A stretch of 64,000 nucleotides of DNA from Chloroflexota bacterium (GCA_023381895.1 JAMCTA010000136.1:15220-79219), one strand, 5' to 3'. Counted from the stretch's first letter, positions 18,000-27,744 are shown. Notes: a model not told the origin generated them from the letters alone. A program made the numbers and translations.

Positions 18000-19091
18000 C
18001 TAGGTCGACGGCGGTGCACCCACTTCGATCGCTCCTGCCTCGATCATCGCCACGAAAGGAGAGTCAGTCACGACGAGCGGCAGGTCGACGCGTCCTCGCC
18101 GCCTACTCGACTCATAGCTGGCGAAGATCAGCTCAGTTGCGCGGAGCGCTCGCCGGGCCGAGAGCTCTGGCTCACGTCCGGCTTCGAGGGCATCTAACAA
18201 GTCGGCGATCCCCTGGGCGACGGAGTTTCCAAGTAGGGGTGGTCGGGCCGAAGCAAAGTCCGGGTACTCCCAACCCTGGCTACCGCTTCTTTGCACTCGC
18301 ACCGGCGCCGAGCTACCGTCGGCAAGACGCGCTTGGACCTCGATGATTCCTTCGCTCCCGACTAGTCTATTCGCACAACCGATGGCACTGTCGCGGCCAG
18401 TGAAGAGGAGCCCGTAGGTACCATTCACATACTGGAAATGGCTCAGTGCTTGCCATTCGATCGGGACACCAAAAGCCTTGCGCGCGATGCGATTATCGAT
18501 CTGGGCAAGGACCCACCGTGCTGGCGTCTCGTCTTGATAGAAAAAGAACATGTCAAACCAGTGGGTGCCCCAGTCGAAGAGGTTGTCACAGTGACCCTCG
18601 AGATGATGTAGGCTACCAATGGTCCCTTCTTGGAGCAAGCGTTTCGCGGTGCGAAAAGGAGCTTCAAAGCGGCGCTGATGGTTGAAGGTGAGCTGCGTGT
18701 TGCGACGCTCGCATTCTTCTGCCATGCACTGCGCCTCCGACCAGCTAGGAGCCATTGGCTTCTCGCAGTGCACGGCTTTGACGCCAGCCTGCGCACAGGC
18801 GCCAGCCATAGGAGCGTGAAGATGCGGCCACGTGCAGATCGACACGATGTCCGGCTGCACCTGTTTGAGCATCTCCTCGTAGTCAGCGAATATTGCAGGT
18901 GGATGTTCCGGGTCGCCGTGTTCCTGCGCAAAGCGCTCGGCGTTCTCAGGGACGATGTCGACAAGAGCACTGAGTTCACACTTGCCCGAACGCTTGTAGC
19001 CCTCCGCGTGAAGATGGGACTGGCCGAAGCCCGTTGAGCCCACTTCGCGTCGCGGACGCCCACAGCCGATAATGGCCACGCGATATACCAT
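18000..19091 (-). CDS. Gfo/Idh/MocA-family oxidoreductase
   Basis: A predicted NAD(P)-dependent sugar or cyclitol oxidoreductase of 363 aa. The Rossmann start VAIIGCGRPRREVGSTGFGQSH has an unusually long loop after GCG. The family CEKPMA motif (catalytic Lys) is present, followed by FNHQRRF and the catalytic region DWGTHWFDMFFFY. The GAIDNR-type end and the C-terminal GREPELSARRALRATELIFA are typical of this family. It stands upstream of the uvrB promoter on the same strand and is separated from the peptidase gene by about 45 bases, so both may share a transcript. The substrate is unknown. Confidence 0.85.
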   Translation of the reverse strand: MVYRVAIIGCGRPRREVGSTGFGQSHLHAEGYKRSGKCELSALVDIVPENAERFAQEHGDPEHPPAIFADYEEMLKQVQPDIVSICTWPHLHAPMAGACAQAGVKAVHCEKPMAPSWSEAQCMAEECERRNTQLTFNHQRRFEAPFRTAKRLLQEGTIGSLHHLEGHCDNLFDWGTHWFDMFFFYQDETPARWVLAQIDNRIARKAFGVPIEWQALSHFQYVNGTYGLLFTGRDSAIGCANRLVGSEGIIEVQARLADGSSAPVRVQRSGSQGWEYPDFASARPPLLGNSVAQGIADLLDALEAGREPELSARRALRATELIFASYESSRRRGRVDLPLVVTDSPFVAMIEAGAIEVGAPPST

Positions 19092-19136
19092 CGATCTTCA
19101 CCTCTTCCATAGCTGCTGGCGGTAGAGCATGGATCT

Positions 19137-20519
19137 TCAGCTCTGAGAAAACAGCCACACGCCCTCCATCACCATAGTGTCCTTCACGCCTGCGCCTTCG
19201 AGCCTGGCTGCTGTCTCTGTTGCCGTCCACCGGGCGGCAGGCCATTCCGCAGCGTTGGCAATGAAGAATGCGACGCGCGCTGCCATGATCGCGGAGAGCT
19301 TGAGCGAAACTGGATGAACTTTGTCGAAGGTGTCAGCCGCCGTGTGCCCAACACCACGGCTGTTGCCGCGGCTGTCATCACTCGTCATCGAACCGGCGGG
19401 AACACCTTGCAGCACGAAAGGAAAATGGTCGGAATACATCGAGACGTGGTCATCGATAGGGAATAAGTCACCCATCTTGGCGCCGATAGCCTGCAGCGGA
19501 CCGCGGAGCTCGGGGCGTAGCTGCGTCATGATCCCTTTTGTCAGGCTGGGATGGCCGACGGAGTCCAGATTGAAGACGAAGCGACACCGGTCAAGCTCAT
19601 CGTGATGATGCCCGGCGTAGGCGTAGGCCCCAAACAGGCCGAGCTCTTCTACCCCGAATGAGACTACGCGCACCGTTCTCTTGAGCGATCCCTGGACCTT
19701 CGCAAGGCACCGGGCTGCCTCAAGGATGGCAGCGGTACCGCTGCCATTGTCTGTCGCTCCCTCTGCGAGGTCGTGCCCGTCGTAGTGAGCGCCGATAATG
19801 ACAAACTCGTCAGGGCGCTCTGTGCCAGGGATCTCGGCAACAACGTTCCAACTCGTCTTCTCCTGTGGAGAGTCATTGGTACTGAGCGATAAGTGCAAGA
19901 CCCGACCTTGGACGAGCCAGCGTGCAAGGCGGAGCCCGTCTTCTGGCGTGATTGCCACACCAGGGATGCGCGGGACATCGTGGAAGAAGAGTGCGCCCGT
20001 CTCCACGAGTTGACCTGGGTTATCGCGCACCCAGAGAACTCCGACTGCACCACGCCGCGCTGCGCGCGCAACCTTCTCATCACGATGCATAGCGCGGCTG
20101 CGCCGGGGCGTGCTAGCGCTAATGAGGACGATCTTCCCCTCCAGTTGGTCACCAACGCGGGCAACGTCGGCATCACTGGCGCACCCAAAGTCTACGAGGT
20201 CGCCATCGATGTGAGAGGAAGGCGAGCCCGGCAAGGAGAAGGCGTAGAGCACCTGATGTGGCTCCTGGAGCACAAGGTGAGGCTGAGGCCCACGGCTCCA
20301 GCCTGGGTAGTCGAACGCTTCTGTGTGCACCTCACTGAGCCCGTAGCTTTGCATAGTGTGTGCGATGAGATCGCGTGCCTTGTACTCATCTTCGGTACCG
20401 GCGAACCGTCCGTGGCACTCGTCGACGAGCGTTGCCAAGAAGCTCAGGCCACCGTCACCTTGCATGAGAGCACCGGAGAGGGTGGCATCTGCTTGCATCG
20501 TCTGGTCATCGAACTCCAC
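19137..20519 (-). CDS. M28-family zinc aminopeptidase with PA domain
   Basis: A predicted metallo-aminopeptidase, 460 aa, starting at GTG 20519. The N-terminal part includes a PA-type insert (about 90-215: GKIVLISA, GAVGVLWVRD). Zinc ligands of the M28 catalytic domain appear in IIGAHYDGHD, GATDNGSGTA, the catalytic EELGLFG, SDHFPF and the final GVGHTAADT. No signal peptide is visible, so the enzyme is probably cytoplasmic, unlike many M28 peptidases. It lies upstream of the Gfo/Idh gene on the same strand. Confidence 0.88.
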   Translation of the reverse strand: MEFDDQTMQADATLSGALMQGDGGLSFLATLVDECHGRFAGTEDEYKARDLIAHTMQSYGLSEVHTEAFDYPGWSRGPQPHLVLQEPHQVLYAFSLPGSPSSHIDGDLVDFGCASDADVARVGDQLEGKIVLISASTPRRSRAMHRDEKVARAARRGAVGVLWVRDNPGQLVETGALFFHDVPRIPGVAITPEDGLRLARWLVQGRVLHLSLSTNDSPQEKTSWNVVAEIPGTERPDEFVIIGAHYDGHDLAEGATDNGSGTAAILEAARCLAKVQGSLKRTVRVVSFGVEELGLFGAYAYAGHHHDELDRCRFVFNLDSVGHPSLTKGIMTQLRPELRGPLQAIGAKMGDLFPIDDHVSMYSDHFPFVLQGVPAGSMTSDDSRGNSRGVGHTAADTFDKVHPVSLKLSAIMAARVAFFIANAAEWPAARWTATETAARLEGAGVKDTMVMEGVWLFSQS

Positions 20520-20605
20520 GGATCGAGACTCCTCTCTGTGTCGCAGTTTTCTTCATCTGACGTAAACGTCGGTAACGACGTGGCATGGGGCTAGCTCTTC
20601 GTCTT

Positions 20606-21091
20606 TCATTCACTCACAAGCGCATGAAAGGCGCGCGCCCAGTGCACCAGTGGGCTCCCTGGCATCACAGTTGTCGCTAGCACTTCCCCAATGAAGAGCG
20701 TGTGATCGACTGTTTCGATCGTTGTGGCAATGCGACAATCAAGACAGGCGAGGCAGTCTTCCAGAATCGGTGACCCGTTTGAGCTGAGTGTATAGGCCAC
20801 AGAACGCAGCAATCGATAGTCTTCGTCATTGGCGTAGCCCAGACGTTCGGCCATATCTCCTTGATCATCCCGCAAGATGTGCACCGCAAACGAGCCACTC
20901 TTCACCATGAGATCGTGTGTGAGACCGTCTCGCCGAATGCTCACGAGGATGCTCGCGGGCTGAATCGAGACCGACAAGAATGATGTCGCCAGCATGGCTC
21001 GAGGCACTCCGTTGTGCTGCACTGTGACGACTGTGACACCTGAGGCCCACTGACGCATGGCCTTACGGAATTCGTTGGAGCTCACAGTCAT
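20606..21091 (-). CDS. Flavin reductase domain protein
   Basis: A 161-aa FMN-binding split-barrel protein of the flavin reductase (HpaC/DIM6-NTAB) family, which reduces flavin with NAD(P)H for a partner monooxygenase or uses it directly. Seen: FRKAMRQWASGVTVVTV, the flavin site ATSFLSVSIQPASILVSI, SFAVHIL and the C-terminal DHTLFIGEVL. ATG 21091 fits the family start; the frame opens 27 codons earlier with unrelated sequence. It has no adjacent monooxygenase; the LLM protein at 30,821 is a possible but distant partner. Confidence 0.85.
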   Translation of the reverse strand: MTVSSNEFRKAMRQWASGVTVVTVQHNGVPRAMLATSFLSVSIQPASILVSIRRDGLTHDLMVKSGSFAVHILRDDQGDMAERLGYANDEDYRLLRSVAYTLSSNGSPILEDCLACLDCRIATTIETVDHTLFIGEVLATTVMPGSPLVHWARAFHALVSE

Positions 21092-21317
21092 TTCGCGAGT
21101 ATCCGTATGCTCAAGATGCTCAAGCGCCGACCTGGTGCTTGTCCCTTTGTTTGCTGCCAAGGCGCACCTCACGTTGCTGCAGCAACACTAGCCGCCACGC
21201 TGTCCATTTGTCAAACCCCTCCTGGTGTGGTCCGTTCTTCACCCCTCATCGTTGGTGGTTGGTCGTCGTAAGGTTAAGGCGACACCACAGCACGCTCAGC
21301 TTGCAATCAACTTCGTA

Positions 21318-21980
21318 TCAGCGTGGCGCTGGCCTCTGGAGCGCGTGCCAAGACGCTTGCAACGCTTCGGCCAGACGGCGTGTGGCTAGCCCTGGATTCG
21401 TTGTAGCGAAGATGGCCGAGACGACGGCGATTCCTGCTGCACCAGCAGCGATGACGTCGCCAACTTGCTCGACAGCGATTCCGCCAATGGCGATGACCGG
21501 TACAGTCACCGCTGTGACTACCTCGGAGAGGGCGGCGATGCCGCGACCTGGACTTCCTGGATGGGTCTGTGTAGGAAAGACATTGCCAAATATGAGATAG
21601 TCCACCCCTTGCGCTGCTGCTTTCTGGGCGGATGCGACGCTGTGTACGGAGGCTCCGAGCAGCACACGTGGTCCGAGCAGCAGCCGTGCCTGACCAAGCC
21701 TGTTGTCGTGATCCGGAAGATGCAGGCCGGAAATACCGCTGACACGGGCGGCTTCGAGCGCGCCATTTACGACGATCGGCACTGCATCTCCTACGACATC
21801 GACCACCATCCGAGTGATCTGCAGCTGCTCAGCCAGCGTGCTGTCCTTGATCCGGAGTTGGACAACGGTCGCTCCAGCTACCGCAGCGACCTGGATCACC
21901 TCGACAAGTCGCCGGGGGGGAATGTGCGGGGGAGTTACCAGGTGGAACTCCGGTAAGGTGAGGGCAGTGTGTTCACTCAA
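21318..21980 (-). CDS. Thiamine phosphate synthase/TenI-family protein
   Basis: A TIM-barrel protein of the ThiE/TenI family, about 220 aa. ThiE joins HMP-PP to thiazole phosphate, while TenI tautomerises the thiazole. Seen: VQLRIKDSTL, VNGALEAARVSGISGLHLPDHD, GASVHSVASAQKA, FGNVFPTQTHPG and VIAIGGI. Several ThiE substrate residues differ (VNG for VND, HLP for HLGQ, TQTH for TxTK), which favours a TenI-like enzyme. The start is uncertain: the open frame begins inside secF, and a TTG at 21980 overlaps the secF stop. Confidence 0.75.
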   Translation of the reverse strand: MSEHTALTLPEFHLVTPPHIPPRRLVEVIQVAAVAGATVVQLRIKDSTLAEQLQITRMVVDVVGDAVPIVVNGALEAARVSGISGLHLPDHDNRLGQARLLLGPRVLLGASVHSVASAQKAAAQGVDYLIFGNVFPTQTHPGSPGRGIAALSEVVTAVTVPVIAIGGIAVEQVGDVIAAGAAGIAVVSAIFATTNPGLATRRLAEALQASWHALQRPAPR

Positions 21981-22927
21981 GACTGAGGTATAGCCCGGCG
22001 CAAGCCAAGTAGACGGGGAAAGAACTGGTGGAACTCGCGGTTTTGCCATACGACAAGGAGGCAGCTAGCATTGAAGATGGACGAATAGGTACCGCTAAAG
22101 ATGCCGATGAGTAGCGCAAGCACGAATAGCCGGATGCTCACTCCACCAAACATGTACAAGGCCAGCAGCGTAAGCAACACGGTGACTGAGGTGTTCAGGC
22201 TACGCACAAGTGTCTGGACGATGCTGTTATTGACAACGACTTCGAACGGCTCCCCCGTTCGTCGCTGAAGGTTTTCGCGAATACGATCGAAGACCACGAT
22301 CGTGTCGTGTACAGAGAAGCCAATAACTGTCAGCATTGCTGTCACAAAGAGCGCATCAACCTCGATGGCGAACAGCTTACCAAGAATGGCGAAAATGCCC
22401 ATCACCACGAGAACATCGTGGAGCAAGGCAGCAAGAGCACACACTCCGAAGCGAAGAGGGAAGGATACATTGCGGAAGGCATACCAGATGTACATGAGAA
22501 TGAGTGCGCTCGCGGCAAGTACGGCGAGAATAGCTTGGTGGGTTGTTTCACTGCCAATGATCGGGCCAATGCTCTGGAATTGCAGCTCCGTGACTGGGCC
22601 GAACTTGGCCTGAAGATCTGCCTCGACCTTGCCCTTCTGGTCATTTGGCGGTTGAGTGCTCATCACCTTTGTGCGCAGAAAGTAGCTGTTCGGAGTGGTA
22701 GTACTCGTGATGGCTTGTACGGATGAATCTGGAAAGCCATCATTGGCGAGCACCTGCAGAATCGCTGTGGAGGAGACCGGATGCTGGAACTGGACGGTCA
22801 GCTCTGACCCGCCTGTGAAGTCGATTCCGGGCCGGAGGCCGAAGAAGATGAGTGCAAGAAGGCCGGGGACGATGATGAGGAGAGAGATGCGGAAGTACCA
22901 GTAGCGTTTACCAATGATGTCAAGCAC
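21977..22927 (-). CDS. secF: Protein translocase subunit SecF
   Basis: SecF works with SecD to drive late steps of Sec export using the proton gradient. The 316-aa protein has TM1 near residues 13-31, a periplasmic domain, and five TMs in the C-terminal half. The conserved FTGGSELTVQF opens the periplasmic part, and the RND-type motifs GFSVHDTIVVFDRIREN and NTSVTVLLTLLAL are intact. It overlaps the secD stop by eight bases and is likely co-translated with it. Confidence 0.95.
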   Translation of the reverse strand: MLDIIGKRYWYFRISLLIIVPGLLALIFFGLRPGIDFTGGSELTVQFQHPVSSTAILQVLANDGFPDSSVQAITSTTTPNSYFLRTKVMSTQPPNDQKGKVEADLQAKFGPVTELQFQSIGPIIGSETTHQAILAVLAASALILMYIWYAFRNVSFPLRFGVCALAALLHDVLVVMGIFAILGKLFAIEVDALFVTAMLTVIGFSVHDTIVVFDRIRENLQRRTGEPFEVVVNNSIVQTLVRSLNTSVTVLLTLLALYMFGGVSIRLFVLALLIGIFSGTYSSIFNASCLLVVWQNREFHQFFPRLLGLRRAIPQS

Positions 22928-24293
22928 TGGCAGGTGCCCTTTCCACGCCGAAGAACTCGCTCCGTCGTGCCGGTGGGAAGGTCGCCAGGACGCGTAAGAA
23001 GGTACGGGTGACGAAGATTGCTGAGAACATGCTCGTAACTACTCCGATGAAGAGAGTAAGCGCGAATCCGCGAATTGATCCTTGGCCGAACACGTAGAGC
23101 ACGGCGCAGGTGAGCATCGTCGACACGTTCGAGTCTCGAATGGAAGGCCAGGAGCGATCGAATGCGGCTTCCAGCGCTGCACTGAGTGTCTTGCCAAAGC
23201 GGAGCTCCTCCTTGAGCCGTTCAAAGGTCAGCACGTTAGCGTCAACGGCCATTCCGATACTGAGAATGAAACCCGCGATTCCGGCTAGTGTCAGTGTTAC
23301 CGGTATCCACTTGAATATTGCGAAGACCAGCAGCGCGTAGACGAGCAGCGCGAGATCGGCAACGAGGCCCGGGAGACGGTAGTAGACGAGCATGAAGAGA
23401 ATAACGATGACAAGGCCAATGATACCTGCGATGATGCTCCGATGGACCGAATCCTGCCCGAGTGTGGGGCCCACCTCTTGCTGCTGAATAATGGTCATCG
23501 GTACAGGAAGTGCACCATACTTGATCTCCAGCGCAATCCGCTTCGCATCATTGAGCGTCATGCTCCCACCACTGATGACGAACTGGGTATTGAGCGCTTG
23601 GCGGACCTGCGCCGATTCCACGACCACGCGGTCCATCGTCACAGTGAGGTACCTGCCGACATTCTGGGAAGAATAGGTTGTCATCTTGCTTCCGGCCTCG
23701 GATTTCAACGTGACTTGCACTTGCGGCTGCCCGAGCTGGTCATATCCGACTGAAGCAGACTGAACATCCGAACCGGTAAGAACGACCGGTGGATTGCCAA
23801 TTTGCTGCGGCGTAGGACAGCCGGCTGGAGGATTGGCGACGGACGGCAGTTTGCCATTTGAATAGGGGATGGGGCAACCAACAGGGATCGGCAAGCTGCC
23901 AGTATTCAAGAATTCGAGCTGTCCGGTTGAGCCGAAGAGCCTGATCGCTTGCTCCGGATTCTTGAGGCCGGGTAGCTCGACAATGATGCGGTTGGTACCA
24001 GAGAGCTGGATGACGGGTTCGGCAACACCCAATCCGTTGATTCGGTTCTCGATGACTCCTTTAGCGGCGACCATTTCTTCGTGAGTGACCGGTTTGTTAT
24101 TCGTAGGCGCGGCTTGGAGCATCACAGATAAGCCACCTTGAAGATCGAGACCTTCACTGATGATGATCGGCTTATCGATAGTGAAGCTCCCAGAGTGGAT
24201 GTAGATTCCGGGATTCCCTGGCCAATCAATGAAGGCAGCTACAAGCGCCAAGACGATGACGAAGACTAATCGCACCACGGTGGAACGCCGCAT
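22920..24293 (-). CDS. secD: Protein translocase subunit SecD
   Basis: SecD is the larger RND-type accessory of the SecYEG channel. The 457-aa protein has TM1 at about residues 7-22, GLDLQGGLSVMLQA, the P1 domain with NRINGLGVAEPVIQ and RIIVELPGLKNPEQA, a Pro-rich insert near 150-170, and C-terminal TMs with the motif GFILSIGMAVDANVLTFERLKEE. A TATACT lies in the leader upstream, though a -35 is not clear. The gene forms an operon with secF and perhaps the TenI/ThiE gene. Confidence 0.95.
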   Translation of the reverse strand: MRRSTVVRLVFVIVLALVAAFIDWPGNPGIYIHSGSFTIDKPIIISEGLDLQGGLSVMLQAAPTNNKPVTHEEMVAAKGVIENRINGLGVAEPVIQLSGTNRIIVELPGLKNPEQAIRLFGSTGQLEFLNTGSLPIPVGCPIPYSNGKLPSVANPPAGCPTPQQIGNPPVVLTGSDVQSASVGYDQLGQPQVQVTLKSEAGSKMTTYSSQNVGRYLTVTMDRVVVESAQVRQALNTQFVISGGSMTLNDAKRIALEIKYGALPVPMTIIQQQEVGPTLGQDSVHRSIIAGIIGLVIVILFMLVYYRLPGLVADLALLVYALLVFAIFKWIPVTLTLAGIAGFILSIGMAVDANVLTFERLKEELRFGKTLSAALEAAFDRSWPSIRDSNVSTMLTCAVLYVFGQGSIRGFALTLFIGVVTSMFSAIFVTRTFLRVLATFPPARRSEFFGVERAPASA

Positions 24294-24481
24294 GCCTGTT
24301 TGACCGTTCGTTGTTTGCGCTGTTCTCTCCAGCCGAGTATAACGGCTAGGCTAGTCCTGACTTCGGGCGCGCGCAATCCTCGCACGACCTAACGGTGTCG
24401 TGCCATAAGATGAGGCGGCCCGAGCGGAGAGACTTCACGCTTCACAATGGATGTGCTGCTCTCGAAAGGGGAAAAGGGTTT

Positions 24482-24875
24482 TTGGAGCGTCACGTGGTCG
24501 GACGAGTGGAGGAGGTGCTTCCTGGCAGCCGCAAGATTGTGGCAATCAGGGGCACTCGATCGGTTCTTCAACGTCCGTGGGAGCTTCTTTGCCTTACTGA
24601 ATCGCTGCCCACATCAAGGTGCGCCACTCTACCTCGGCAAAGTCACCGGTACGAGCCTGCCGTCCGCTCCCGGAGAATATCGTTGGGGACGAGATGGTGA
24701 GATCGTGCGGTGTCCGTGGCACGGCTGGGAGTTTGATCTCACGACTGGTCGGTCGATCTTCAATCCACACCGCGTCCGTGTCCGTGCCTATCAGGTAAGC
24801 ATCGAGTATGACGAGCCCACAGTGCCAACATTCGACGTCGAGGTGGTGCAGGGAACACTTGTAGTACACGTGTGA
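24482..24875 (+). pseudogene. Rieske 2Fe-2S protein, apparently frameshifted
   Basis: A small Rieske ferredoxin-type protein. The cluster motifs CPHQG and CPWHGWEF are intact in one frame, followed by the family tail (FDLTTGRSIFNPHRVRVRAY). The expected N-terminus (ERHVVGRVEEVLPGSRKIVAIRG), however, is in another frame and starts at TTG 24482 after GAAAAGGG. The frames would join as GTRSFFNVRG if one base (for example a G in TCGGTTC near 24567) were removed. A single-frame alternative start at ATG 24447 gives 142 aa with an unconvincing N-terminus. The cause may be a real mutation or a sequence error. Confidence 0.7.
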
Positions 24876-24962
24876 GGCAAGGGAAGAAGCATGCCGCACC
24901 TACGAGCTGTCATCACCGCGAGGAGTGAAGTGAGTTGAGCGTCTGGATCTGATGGCCGAGAC

Positions 24963-26243
24963 TTAGGTGCCATGGGGCCCACCGAGACCAGACGATGTCG
25001 CTGTGCTCCGGGAACTGCGTTGAACTGTCGCGGCATCGAAGGCAGCGATGAGCTGGGCGGTGATGCTGTGCAACACAAGCCAGTGGCGTTCTGGAACGCG
25101 CAGAGCCGGGCCGTCTACGGAGATGAAGCCGAGATGCTGCAGCATCTCGATGCTGCTAGCACACTGCTCGAAGATATTGACACCGGTGCTACGCTGGAAC
25201 TCAGGAATCTGCAATCCCGCGTCTGTCCGGAGTGGCAAGAGGAGAAGCTCGTGGGCGCGTTCTCGGGCGGTGAGGAGCTCGATCTCGCAGCGGGAAGCGC
25301 CATTAGCCTCGACCTCCTGGCAGTAACGCAGGGCTATAGGCTGGTTGCGCCAGCGCATTCCTCGGACATAACCCACTGCTCCTGCGCCGAGACCGACGTA
25401 GTTGGCGCCACGCCAGTAGAGGCTATTGTGCACGGATTGTGCACCAGGGCGGGCCCAGTTGGAGACTTCGTAGTGGATAAATCCCCTCCTGGTAAGCTCC
25501 TGGCAGGCAAATGAGTACTCTTCCGCCACGGTGTCGTCATCGGGAACGTGTATGCGACCGCTCGCAACGTGACGGGCTAGAGGCGTGCCGTGTTCAAGTG
25601 TCAATGCATAGCACGAGAGATGATCAACGCCAAGGTCAACTGCCCGGCAGAGCGAATCCCGCCACCCTTCTGGAGTCTGCTGAGGAAGGCCGTATATGAG
25701 GTCGGTGCTCACCGAGAAGCTTCCTGCATCGCGAAGCCCCGAGATGGCCGCCGTTGCTCGGGCACTGGTATGCAGACGCCCCACCCTACGAAGCAGTTGA
25801 TCGTCGAACGTCTGAACGCCTAGACTGACGCGCGACACACCTGCAGACTGCAACCCTGAGATGAGATGATCCGTGACATCTTCGGGATTCAGCTCTACCG
25901 AGACCTCGGCACCATCTGTGAAGGAAAACTCGCTGTGTAGACTTTCAATCAACTGACGCAGCAAGACTGAGTCTAGAGCAGAGGGAGTACCGCCGCCGAG
26001 GAAGAGGCTAGCCGCGGGAGGTGCGTTCTTCCAAGAGTGTGCTTCTGTTGCGACCGCCTTGACGTAGCGGTGGAAGAGACTCTCAAGCCCCTTGTACTTG
26101 ACGAAGTCGCAATACGTGCACAGCATCCGGCAGAACGGGACGTGAACGTAGACACCGAACGGCTCGTCAGGCAGCGTTGCCGGCGAGGCTTGGTCGTGTG
26201 TGGTGTCGGCGCAACAAGCGCTGTGCTCAGGAAGTGACTTCAT
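24963..26243 (-). CDS. hemW: Radical SAM heme chaperone HemW
   Basis: HemW is a radical SAM protein once annotated as oxygen-independent coproporphyrinogen oxidase; it binds heme and delivers it to apoproteins. ATG 26243 gives about 426 aa with the cluster motif C38-x3-C42-x2-C45 (VPFCRMLCTYCDF), LGGGTPSALD, VELNPEDVT, GVSRVSLGVQTFDD, DLIYGLPQQT and HYEVSNWARPG. The three-Cys motif without the fourth Cys of CPO HemN (CxxxCxxCxC) supports HemW. It overlaps the mazG stop by 17 bases. A longer frame to 26408 runs inside mazG and is less likely. Confidence 0.92.
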   Translation of the reverse strand: MKSLPEHSACCADTTHDQASPATLPDEPFGVYVHVPFCRMLCTYCDFVKYKGLESLFHRYVKAVATEAHSWKNAPPAASLFLGGGTPSALDSVLLRQLIESLHSEFSFTDGAEVSVELNPEDVTDHLISGLQSAGVSRVSLGVQTFDDQLLRRVGRLHTSARATAAISGLRDAGSFSVSTDLIYGLPQQTPEGWRDSLCRAVDLGVDHLSCYALTLEHGTPLARHVASGRIHVPDDDTVAEEYSFACQELTRRGFIHYEVSNWARPGAQSVHNSLYWRGANYVGLGAGAVGYVRGMRWRNQPIALRYCQEVEANGASRCEIELLTARERAHELLLLPLRTDAGLQIPEFQRSTGVNIFEQCASSIEMLQHLGFISVDGPALRVPERHWLVLHSITAQLIAAFDAATVQRSSRSTATSSGLGGPHGT

Positions 26244-27744
26244 CTTGTTGAGTATTTGTGAGCTGAGTTTTGGCCTGCTTCCAGAGTGCCAGTAACGTAT
26301 CGAGGTCGACGCTGCCGAGCGAGTCCCCGTGTGTTGTAAGGCGCCGCTCAATGAAGCGAAAGCGGTCGGCGAAGCGTTGAGCGGCGAGCCGGAGGCTCTC
26401 TTCTGCATCGATACCCATCATACTGCCCAGGCCGACTGCGGCGAACAGAACATCACCGAGCTCGTATTGCTGGCCACTCGCGGAGATAGCGCTACGAAGC
26501 TCTTGAAGTTCTTCTTCGAGCTTGTGCCAAGCTGCTGCTTCGTCTGCCCAGATGAATCCGGAGCTAGCAGCACGCTGGATCGTGAGCAAGGCACGCGTCA
26601 GTGCAGGTAGGGCCGCGGGGATACCATCGAGCACGGAGTTTCGCTGGTGACCTTCTGCTTGTTTGATTGCACTCCAGTTTCTCAGAACTTCTGCACTGGA
26701 GCTCACGGATGCTGAGCCGAACACGTGGGGGTGGCGGCGGAGGAGCTTAGCGCAGAGCGCTGCCACTACCTCACCGAGGTCGTAGGCACCCTCTTCTTTG
26801 CCGATCTGGGCGTGGAATACTATCTGGAGAAGCACATCTCCGAGCTCTTCGATCTGGGCCTCGGCGTCATCTCGATCAAGTGCTTCTATCAACTCGAAGG
26901 ATTCCTCGAGAAGATACTGCTTCAATGAGGCGTGGGTCTGTTCGCGATCCCAGGGACACCCTGCCGGCGACCGGAGCTGCTCCAGAATCTTCTCGAGGGT
27001 GCGCAAGGATGATAGTGGGGATAGGCCCTGCAGCGGCGGAACCCATATGGAGCAGAGACGGTCCGGTGCCTCGGAGTGGTCGAGATCCTCCACCGGCAAG
27101 GCAATAATGGATTCCTCATGAGGGATGAGCGCATAGCGTACTAGTTGCACCACATGACTGGCAGGAAAGTATTGCAGCAGCCACTGCTTGACCTGCGATG
27201 CTACTGCACGAGAATAGACCTGCAGAATAACAAGTGGTGCCCAGGGTGATGGGAATCCGGGCTGAGTAAGCTCATGACCAAGCGAATACGCATCCGCAAC
27301 TTGCAGACCGTCGAGGGGGTCCGCTCCCATAACTTGACAGATGGCTTCAATGGAAGATAGCCCCGGAACGACTTCGACGGTGATTCCGGCCTTGGGTGCT
27401 TGCTCAAGCAACAACTGCACTGTGCGCTCCCCCACGAGAGGGTGGCCTGGAACGGCGTAGGTTATGGTGCCGGACGTTGTGGTGGCTTTCTGGATCAGCT
27501 CAGTAACGACACTATGATACACGCTATCGAAACTGGCCGCATTTTCATAGTAGGTGTCGAAGCTGGTCCATGACACTCTCCCGAGAAGCTCGTGTGCTTC
27601 GCCTGATGCCACAGCCGCTAGTGTCGGGTGGTGCTCAGTTCGCACGAATAGGGCTGAGGCAGAGCGAAGGGCACGCACCGCTGCGATGGTCAGCGCCTCG
27701 ACAGGTCCGGGGCCCAAGCCTACGACGACGATCTGACCTGTCAC
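26227..27744 (-). CDS. mazG: MazG nucleoside triphosphate pyrophosphohydrolase with methylase-like N-terminus
   Basis: MazG removes pyrophosphate from non-canonical or excess NTPs. This 505-aa version has an N-terminal tetrapyrrole (corrin/porphyrin) methylase-like domain (residues 1-215; VVVGLGPGPVEALT, YAVPGHPLVGERT, VPGLSSIEA), as in YabN of Bacillus. Two MazG repeats follow. The first shows CPWDREQTHASLKQYLLEE and EELGDVLLQIVFHA; the second is shorter (EEELQELRS, ELGDVLFAAVGLG). The start is GTG, and the end overlaps hemW. Confidence 0.93.
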   Translation of the reverse strand: MTGQIVVVGLGPGPVEALTIAAVRALRSASALFVRTEHHPTLAAVASGEAHELLGRVSWTSFDTYYENAASFDSVYHSVVTELIQKATTTSGTITYAVPGHPLVGERTVQLLLEQAPKAGITVEVVPGLSSIEAICQVMGADPLDGLQVADAYSLGHELTQPGFPSPWAPLVILQVYSRAVASQVKQWLLQYFPASHVVQLVRYALIPHEESIIALPVEDLDHSEAPDRLCSIWVPPLQGLSPLSSLRTLEKILEQLRSPAGCPWDREQTHASLKQYLLEESFELIEALDRDDAEAQIEELGDVLLQIVFHAQIGKEEGAYDLGEVVAALCAKLLRRHPHVFGSASVSSSAEVLRNWSAIKQAEGHQRNSVLDGIPAALPALTRALLTIQRAASSGFIWADEAAAWHKLEEELQELRSAISASGQQYELGDVLFAAVGLGSMMGIDAEESLRLAAQRFADRFRFIERRLTTHGDSLGSVDLDTLLALWKQAKTQLTNTQQDEVTS

